DNA of 28,152 bases from a virus, in the IMG/VR virus record IMGVR_UViG_3300037296_000147, positions 1 through 28,152 of that record; one strand, given 5' to 3'. Below are positions 23,983-28,152 of this stretch, piece by piece. A program made the translations under genes and the position numbers. The notes below the pieces were generated by a model. The model was not told the origin of the DNA. It was given only the letters and a program-made list of their open reading frames with translations, and ran no database searches. Numbering within the stretch: position 1 is the first letter of the stretch; each line of letters opens with the position of its first letter.

Positions 23983-24560
23983 TTTGGCACCTCGGTTTTC
24001 AACGCCCCTTTGAATGCTTTCAACACCTCAATGAGTATTTTCGCTTCGTGTCTCGCGTCGTCTAGTGCCCTGTGCTGAACGCCTTCGAACGGCAAATCTT
24101 TCTTTGGATCAATATCCAACAACTCGCGGCCAAATAACACAGCGGTGCGTATGGATTGATTCGAACCAAAATCCCACGGCGCGGAACATCCTAGTTCCGT
24201 TTTGAATGCGTGCTCTAAAATCATGTTGTCGAATTCAGGGCCATTTCCGAAGACCTGCGGGCGCTTGATGCCCGTCTGCTCTATCCATTCCCCAAACAAT
24301 TCTAAACCGTCTTTTAACTCTCCATCATTGAAAGGCTTAAACACCTCTTCCCAAGCTTCAAAATTTTCATTTCTCTGCTTTTCCCACCACGCCATTGTTG
24401 ATTCGCTTACCGTTCGCCCTGGCTGATTTTCCCCCATAACGCAATTAAACGCTTCCCCAATAGTTAGTGTTTCGGTATCTACGACCACGGCACCAATGGA
24501 TAGAATAACCGCCGTTTGTAGCGTGTCTTTTGTTTCAATGTCTGTAACGATGACTTTCAT
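23979..24560 (-). CDS. DEDDh 3'-5' exonuclease (Rv2179c/RNase T-like)
   Basis: 193 aa. Motif I is D7-I-E9-T (VTDIETKDT), motif II D111 in 'NGPEFDNMILEHAF', motif III H163-x4-D168 (HRALDDARHEA). These are the four acids and histidine of DEDDh exonucleases. The 'SIGAVVVDTETLTIGEAFNC' and 'TMAWWEKQRNENF' parts point to the phage 3'-5' exoribonuclease group (DUF5051/Rv2179c-like). It would degrade RNA or ssDNA 3' ends during early infection. It starts at the end of a ~50-bp hairpin-RBS cassette also found before the 82-aa gene and overlaps the next gene by 4 bp. Confidence 0.88.
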   Translation of the reverse strand: MKVIVTDIETKDTLQTAVILSIGAVVVDTETLTIGEAFNCVMGENQPGRTVSESTMAWWEKQRNENFEAWEEVFKPFNDGELKDGLELFGEWIEQTGIKRPQVFGNGPEFDNMILEHAFKTELGCSAPWDFGSNQSIRTAVLFGRELLDIDPKKDLPFEGVQHRALDDARHEAKILIEVLKAFKGALKTEVPK

Positions 24561-24608
24561 AATATGTTTCCCCGTTTGTGTTAAAAATTAAAAACGTGAC
24601 GTGTCACG
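24558..24608 (-). repeat. Hairpin + RBS cassette, copy 1
   Basis: Directly after the TAG of the 82-aa gene lies the inverted repeat CGTGAC-AC-GTCACG (24595-24608), then TTTTTAA, then AACGGGGAAACA before the ATG of the exonuclease gene. The same order is at 24855-24906. In mRNA it forms a 5-bp stem with tetraloop followed by U, like a weak terminator or processing site, with its own ribosome site. Confidence 0.65.
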
Positions 24609-24857
24609 CTATTCCGTTCTTGACCCGCCTATCATTTTCAACAAGCGCGGCTCTACTGGCTCGCGCTGCAATTCGTCTATGATGACCTTCATTTCTTTTC
24701 CGTAGCCAAATTCCCCGTCGTCAGAAACTAGAATTCCTTCACTCACGCCCGTTTCAGGGTTGCGGGTAACGGCCAGCCCCAGTGGGTGCAATACCTCTTG
24801 ATTAATCTTTGCCATCAAACCCAGTTCTGCCAGTTGGTTCCAATCGATTGACTTCAT
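24609..24857 (-). CDS. Small hypothetical early phage protein (82 aa)
   Basis: 82 aa from ATG 24857; the longer open frame to 25031 runs back through the preceding zinc-finger gene and is rejected. The start has the same upstream cassette as the exonuclease gene (GGGGA about 9 nt upstream), which supports it. The sequence (MKSIDWNQLAELGLMAKINQ; 'HPLGLAVTRNPETGVSEGIL'; 'PRLLKMIGGSRTE') resembles small conserved proteins of P2-like phages often annotated only as DUF. No motif for function. Position between two copies of one repeat suggests gene plus leader were acquired or duplicated as a unit. Confidence 0.6.
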   Translation of the reverse strand: MKSIDWNQLAELGLMAKINQEVLHPLGLAVTRNPETGVSEGILVSDDGEFGYGKEMKVIIDELQREPVEPRLLKMIGGSRTE

Positions 24858-24906
24858 AATGTGTTTCCCCGTTTTGCGTTCAAATTTAAAAACGTGACGT
24901 GTCACG
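24855..24906 (-). repeat. Hairpin + RBS cassette, copy 2
   Basis: Same element as at 24558-24608: CGTGAC-AC-GTCACG (24893-24906) 7 bp after the stop of the zinc-finger gene, then TTTTTAA and CGGGGAAACACATT before the ATG of the 82-aa gene. The two copies share the hairpin, the AT spacer and the ribosome-site block, with a few differences in the spacer. Confidence 0.65.
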
Positions 24907-24913
24907 CTGTTTT

Positions 24914-25309
24914 CTACAATCTCAGTTTTTTTTCTTCTCGCGTGTACCAGCATTCCGCTACGCCTTTTAACCTCGGTAGGCCAAGTCCATTTTTGCAGCC
25001 CATTGGTAAGGGCTCGCCGCAAAAATCGCATTGTCCTAAATGCTGCTTTTCCGCTTCCATTCTGGCTTTGTCGCGGCGGATCAGTGTGGCTAGGTATTCG
25101 TTCACCTCGTAAGGTTCGGCCCCACCACGGTAAGCGCGTAGTTCGTCCAGCGTGTCCTCTTCGGCTTTTGATAATGGAACTCGGTATTCATGAATACCGA
25201 GTTCCGAATTTTTTTCGGCATCTCGCTGGCGTTTAGCGCGCTGGCGCTCTTTGTCTTTCTGGCGCTTCTTATCGGCCTTGGCTTGGTCGGCTTTTACTTT
25301 GCTGTCCAT
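24914..25309 (-). CDS. Zinc-finger early phage protein with basic helical N-terminus
   Basis: 131 aa from ATG 25309 (AGAGG 5 nt upstream; a GTG at 25315 is possible). Residues 1-38 are a highly charged helix (KADQAKADKKRQKDKERQRA). The middle 'LSKAEEDTLDELRAYRGG' and 'VNEYLATLIRRDKARME' look like a ribbon-helix-helix-like region. The C-terminus has four Cys: CDFCGEPLPMGC and a last Cys 15 residues later, a probable zinc site. A small DNA-binding regulator is likely. A perfect 30-bp palindrome lies within its coding sequence (25176-25205). It overlaps the end of the Ogr-like gene. Confidence 0.65.
   Translation of the reverse strand: MDSKVKADQAKADKKRQKDKERQRAKRQRDAEKNSELGIHEYRVPLSKAEEDTLDELRAYRGGAEPYEVNEYLATLIRRDKARMEAEKQHLGQCDFCGEPLPMGCKNGLGLPRLKGVAECWYTREEKKLRL
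25176..25205. repeat. Perfect 30-bp palindrome inside a coding region
   Basis: GGAACTCGGTATTCA at 25176-25190 is followed at once by its exact reverse complement (25191-25205). In RNA it folds to 13 bp with a CATG loop. On the plus strand it is followed by GAATTTTTTT, so it could stop antisense transcripts. It encodes SELGIHEYRVP on the minus strand. Confidence 0.9.
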
Positions 25310-25311
25310 GC

Positions 25312-25557
25312 TCACCTCTTCAAGTCCAATTCGTTTTGTTGGTTAACCAAAGCGCGTGCCATGTCGAAAACATCGGCTTTTGGCGGGTTGATGTAGTGCT
25401 TGAAATACATACCAATAACCGAGCGCGCACCGCACTCGCCCAAACATTGGACGTAGAGATCCTTTACGAATACGTCTTTTAGGCCGTCCGATAGATCATT
25501 GCTGTTGGTAACCACTGCTTTTCCCTTACACCTAGGGCATGGAATATGAACTGCCAT
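25312..25557 (-). CDS. ogr: Ogr/Delta-like late transcription activator
   Basis: 81 aa from ATG 25557, chosen because GGAGG lies about 10 nt upstream, inside the end of rep (26-bp overlap); the longer frame to 25653 has no such site. Cys pairs C7-P-R-C10 and C38-L-G-E-C42 form the zinc finger, followed by 'GARSVIGMYFKHYINPPKAD'. P2 Ogr (72 aa) and P4 Delta have this size and layout and recruit RNA polymerase alpha subunit to late promoters. P2 Ogr has C-x4-C in the second pair; here it is C-x3-C. Its targets would be the promoters near 17014-17189. Confidence 0.8.
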   Translation of the reverse strand: MAVHIPCPRCKGKAVVTNSNDLSDGLKDVFVKDLYVQCLGECGARSVIGMYFKHYINPPKADVFDMARALVNQQNELDLKR

Positions 25558-27373
25558 TCTCGCCACCTCCACTTTGTCGGTAAGGCTGATTGTTGGCCCC
25601 CATATTTTCCCGCCGCTTCGGCGGAAATTTGGGAACCGTACAGTTATTGACACGAGTCCAAGGAACGGCTCCGCCGTTCTTCAAAGAAGAAGACTCAGAG
25701 CCAGACCCAACGCGTTGGATCGTCCAGTCATAAAAACGCGTCACATACACATCAACACCACGGGCCACACCTTTAATGGACGAAACCAATTCTCCGTATT
25801 GGTTTTCTTCTTCTTCGCTGTAATGAAGTTTCAATGTCTGATTACGACCTGCGAACACGCCGCCCATTAATTTGGTAAAGTCTTTCCATCGGCCTTTGTC
25901 TGCCGCTTCATGGACTGACTTAATAACCGCACCCACGTTCTTTTTAATTTTTCGCAGTTCACGCCATACACTCACAGAAACCCCGCCAAAAAATTGAAAC
26001 TGTCGAATACCAAAACGACGCGCCCACCCCGTAATACTTTCGGCCATGTCTGACGCGTTGCGCCCTGTCTCGATGTCTTTTTCAATGTGCTCACCGTCCA
26101 CGCTTTTACAAATGTATTTCGCCATATAACCCGACGCCGTTCCTTGCGCTGGATCCATGTATTTAATGTCATACCGTTTTTCGTCCGCACCTTTTTCGTG
26201 GCCATCTTCTTGCAGTGCGTAATGTTTGAAAATGGCTAAAAATTTCTTTAGTTGTGCCGCTTCACCAAAGACCATCATGTGCCAATGTGGCGTCGCGTCG
26301 TGATGCGGCTCTACAACGCGAACACCATAAAAATGCACACCATCACGCTTGCATTTTGAACGGATGCGCTTAAACACATTGCAAAGGTAAGTTTGCCCAC
26401 GCCTTGGATCAGGGCATTTAGCTTTGTAAAATTTACCGACGCGGCGCCCGTTTTTACGCACCGCGTGATATTTACTTGGACAGGTCAACGTTAGGAAATA
26501 CCCGATATGACCCATTTCAACGGCCAGCTCTTCCGTACCACGGATGCGAGCCATTAGCTCACCACGCCGAATAAACGGATTAGAAACACCGCGACTTGAT
26601 AAATCTTCTAGAGTGAACGCTTCATCATTTTGATTAACCGCTTCCCAGCCTTTCAAAAATTCGGCATTGGCTTTTTGTTGTTTGCGGAATTTGTTTAACC
26701 CCCACTTTGAAAGATAAGGGGATGCACCGTTATGGACTTCGCCACATTCGCGCAAGATACTTTCAACCACCCGCCATTGTTTCTTCGCCTGTCTCGCCCA
26801 CCATTCTGGCGTGATCATGCGGGCAATCATGGCAACCACTTTGTCTTCATCGTCCCAATCTTTAAACGTCACACCAACTTCTTTTAAATGAACTTCCATC
26901 CATTTAAGAACCGCTTCGCGTCCTTCGTTGACCAGTAGCCCATACATGCCGGATTCGAATTCATAGCGTTTTACTTCTGCCCATTTACTCAGTTCGGCCC
27001 CGTCTAACTCACTGATCATCTTGTCGCAAAAGCGCAAACGGGCCACGACACCGCGCAACCATTCAATGGAATCGTTACTGTTACGCTTGGCGATTCGTTC
27101 CGCTTCCTTTTGCACGTAAGGACGCATTACCGAAATTTTGTTTAACAACCTGTATCGCTCAATAACACCAACCAACCATTCGTTGGCCGCAATATAGCTT
27201 TTCTCTTGGTCTAACTCGTCAAGACGCGCCCGCAATTCGAAAACGTCCTCATGACTTAAACCTTTCAACTGCTCTATTCGCCATTGCTCACATTCATACG
27301 GCCACATAAAACCCGCTGGCGCGGGTGGAATGTCAACTATTGCTTCTGGTTCACGGCTCCAATAACTAAGCAT
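25532..27373 (-). CDS. A: HUH replication initiation endonuclease (gpA/Rep)
   Basis: 613 aa from ATG 27373, which overlaps the stop of the preceding gene (ATGCTTAG); a TTG at 27403 is possible but has no good ribosome site. Motif 1 'YFLTLTCPSKYH', HUH motif H363-W-H365 (TPHWHMMVFG) and the two-tyrosine motif Y416-M-A-K-Y420 agree with P2 gpA (Y450/Y454), a rolling-circle initiator. It nicks the phage origin and joins to DNA 5' ends. P2-type proteins carry the origin in their own gene, so ori is probably within 25532-27373. P2 gpA is 761 aa; this is closer to K139/HP1-branch Rep. Confidence 0.95.
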   Translation of the reverse strand: MLSYWSREPEAIVDIPPAPAGFMWPYECEQWRIEQLKGLSHEDVFELRARLDELDQEKSYIAANEWLVGVIERYRLLNKISVMRPYVQKEAERIAKRNSNDSIEWLRGVVARLRFCDKMISELDGAELSKWAEVKRYEFESGMYGLLVNEGREAVLKWMEVHLKEVGVTFKDWDDEDKVVAMIARMITPEWWARQAKKQWRVVESILRECGEVHNGASPYLSKWGLNKFRKQQKANAEFLKGWEAVNQNDEAFTLEDLSSRGVSNPFIRRGELMARIRGTEELAVEMGHIGYFLTLTCPSKYHAVRKNGRRVGKFYKAKCPDPRRGQTYLCNVFKRIRSKCKRDGVHFYGVRVVEPHHDATPHWHMMVFGEAAQLKKFLAIFKHYALQEDGHEKGADEKRYDIKYMDPAQGTASGYMAKYICKSVDGEHIEKDIETGRNASDMAESITGWARRFGIRQFQFFGGVSVSVWRELRKIKKNVGAVIKSVHEAADKGRWKDFTKLMGGVFAGRNQTLKLHYSEEEENQYGELVSSIKGVARGVDVYVTRFYDWTIQRVGSGSESSSLKNGGAVPWTRVNNCTVPKFPPKRRENMGANNQPYRQSGGGENGSSYSMP

Positions 27374-27917
27374 GCTTAACAACCGTTCCCGTATTAAACT
27401 CAATGAACTTTCTTTCTTCTTCTTGTGCTATTTCCCACGCCACCAAGTCCAATTTTTCCGCCAGCTTTAACGCCACAGAATCCTTACACCAAAAAATAGA
27501 ACTTCTTCCCGCAATCTCAGACATAGACGCGGCACCATTCATTAAAAAGCGCTTTAGTCCACCCGTAACAGCGGCGACCATCATGTCCCTCAACAAAACC
27601 AATTCCTGTTTACTTATTGGGTCGTCGCCCATTTCTCGCGGATCGAACTCTTCAGCAATGCGCAACGGCATTACGGACCAACCACCAAAACCGGTTCTTC
27701 CTTTTCTAGCGCCCTGTTTCTCTATTTTCAAAATACTGAAACGCGGATTCCACGTTCCCAAAAATAACCACCCCATTTGCAAATCTTGATCTACTTCATG
27801 ACACACGCGCATCTTCATCCAATGCCTTGCCACTTCTAGCAACACTTCAATTTCCACATTGGCGAATGTCATCAATGAACTGGGAGTTTCTCGGTTCAAC
27901 TCGTGTACGTTTGACAT
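27366..27917 (-). CDS. Hypothetical early phage protein upstream of rep (183 aa)
   Basis: 183 aa, ATG 27917 with a GAGGAAGAGG ribosome site 4-9 nt upstream; the internal ATG at 27872 has none. Stop overlaps the rep start by 8 bp. The protein is probably helical and soluble. Notable stretches are 'WMKMRVCHEVDQDLQMGWLF', 'GFGGWSVMPLRIAEEFDPRE' and 'GGLKRFLMNGAASMSEIAGR'. No domain recognised. Position directly before rep fits a replication or host-takeover role. It overlaps the preceding gene by 71 bp, which is long and should be checked. Confidence 0.55.
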   Translation of the reverse strand: MSNVHELNRETPSSLMTFANVEIEVLLEVARHWMKMRVCHEVDQDLQMGWLFLGTWNPRFSILKIEKQGARKGRTGFGGWSVMPLRIAEEFDPREMGDDPISKQELVLLRDMMVAAVTGGLKRFLMNGAASMSEIAGRSSIFWCKDSVALKLAEKLDLVAWEIAQEEERKFIEFNTGTVVKHA

Positions 27918-28053
27918 AATCCTCTTCCTCTTTCGCTTTCTTTTCAGATACCCAAGATTTATTAATTGCTTCTCGTATTGGCCTTGGCGGACGCTTACGA
28001 ATAAAGGCTTTTAGCTGTTCGTATGACAGCTCAAGGGGTGTGATAATTTGCAT
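27847..28053 (-). CDS. Small hypothetical phage protein (68 aa)
   Basis: 68 aa, ATG 28053 with GAGGATG 5-8 nt upstream. Sequence is basic then acidic ('LKAFIRKRPPRPIREAINKS', 'VSEKKAKEEEDYVKRTR'), helical, no membrane segment or motif. The good ribosome site supports expression although it overlaps the next gene by 71 bp and the previous frame by 43 bp. Function unknown. Confidence 0.5.
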   Translation of the reverse strand: MQIITPLELSYEQLKAFIRKRPPRPIREAINKSWVSEKKAKEEEDYVKRTRVEPRNSQFIDDIRQCGN

Positions 28054-28151
28054 GTGTCATCCTCGCGGTTCATGGCGTCTAACTCGTCGCCACTGACTAA
28101 GAATTCAGAATGGCCGCAACTAGGGCAAAACTCCTTAGCACCCAGAAAACC
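28011..28151 (-). CDS. C-terminal part of a small zinc-ribbon-like protein (runs off the window)
   Basis: The frame read from 28151 is open for 46 codons to a TAA at 28011. It contains KEFCPSCGHSEFLVSGDELD, a C-x2-C knuckle like that of small phage zinc-ribbon proteins; a later 'DDTC' and 'LSC' could give the other ligands. It overlaps the 68-aa gene by 43 bp. The start lies beyond the window. Short and partial, so uncertain. Confidence 0.4.
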   Translation of the reverse strand, partial: GFLGAKEFCPSCGHSEFLVSGDELDAMNREDDTCKLSHPLSCHTNS

Positions 28152-28152
28152 C

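Noticed and set aside
24595-24608. CRP site (TGTGA-N6-TCACA)
   Set aside because: The arms are similar, but the spacing between GTGA and TCAC is 4, not 6, and flanking bases do not fit; the position after stop codons fits an RNA hairpin better.
24858-25031. Upstream extension of the 82-aa gene
   Set aside because: Would run in another frame through the end of the zinc-finger gene; the ATG at 24857 has its own ribosome-site cassette.
1-28152. CRISPR array, tRNA or insertion sequence
   Set aside because: No spaced direct repeats, no cloverleaf-like sequence and no transposase frame were found on reading the window.

Overview
This window holds most of a temperate P2-like myophage integrated in a gammaproteobacterial chromosome. 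The gene order (lysis genes between tail tube and tape measure; DUF2586-type sheath, DUF2597-type tube, DUF2590 baseplate gene) is that of the HP1/K139 branch, not P2 itself. The left edge (1-134, minus strand) is the 5' end of a host trpG/pabA gene. A marine Oceanospirillales-type host such as Marinomonas would fit, but this is inferred from general look only. Integrase, CI repressor and the right attachment site lie beyond the window.

Layout: 135-573 is the host-phage junction, with no convincing gene and a 12-bp tandem repeat that may be an integrase arm site. A terminator at 574-598 closes the late operon. From 17013 down to 620 on the minus strand runs the virion and lysis operon: scaffold O, capsid N, small terminase M, head completion L, tail completion R and S, sheath, tube, amidase, two holin-like membrane proteins, tail assembly chaperone with a -1 frameshift extension, tape measure, DUF2590 protein, baseplate J, gpI, fibre, fibre chaperone and three baseplate/hub genes. 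Divergent from it on the plus strand are large terminase P (17190), portal Q (19021) and a 238-aa protein of unknown role.

20823-22745 is a moron-like accessory block, AT-rich by eye, at the position of the P2 tin locus (between the Q end and the Rep operon). It holds two exported proteins, one an HNH nuclease, and a membrane protein. A bidirectional terminator (22748-22773) separates it from the early operon.

The early operon (minus strand, 28152 down to 22777) is tightly packed: small unknown genes, an HUH replication endonuclease (Rep/gpA), an Ogr-like late activator, a zinc-finger protein, an 82-aa protein, a DEDDh exonuclease, a 141-aa protein and finally a KilA-N (antirepressor-like) gene.

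The most interesting element is the 250-nt leader of the KilA-N gene (23308-23560). It has the seqA-seqB-seqC layout of the phage P4 CI RNA and phage P1/P7 C4 antisense RNA systems: a ~73-nt foldable RNA whose central segment can pair either with an upstream segment inside a 30-codon leader ORF ending in a terminator loop, or with a downstream segment containing the KilA-N ribosome binding site. Other notable points are the unannotated -1 frameshift extension, a perfect 30-bp palindrome inside a gene, a duplicated hairpin-plus-RBS cassette, and integration beside trpG, the neighbourhood that carries R/F pyocins in Pseudomonas aeruginosa.
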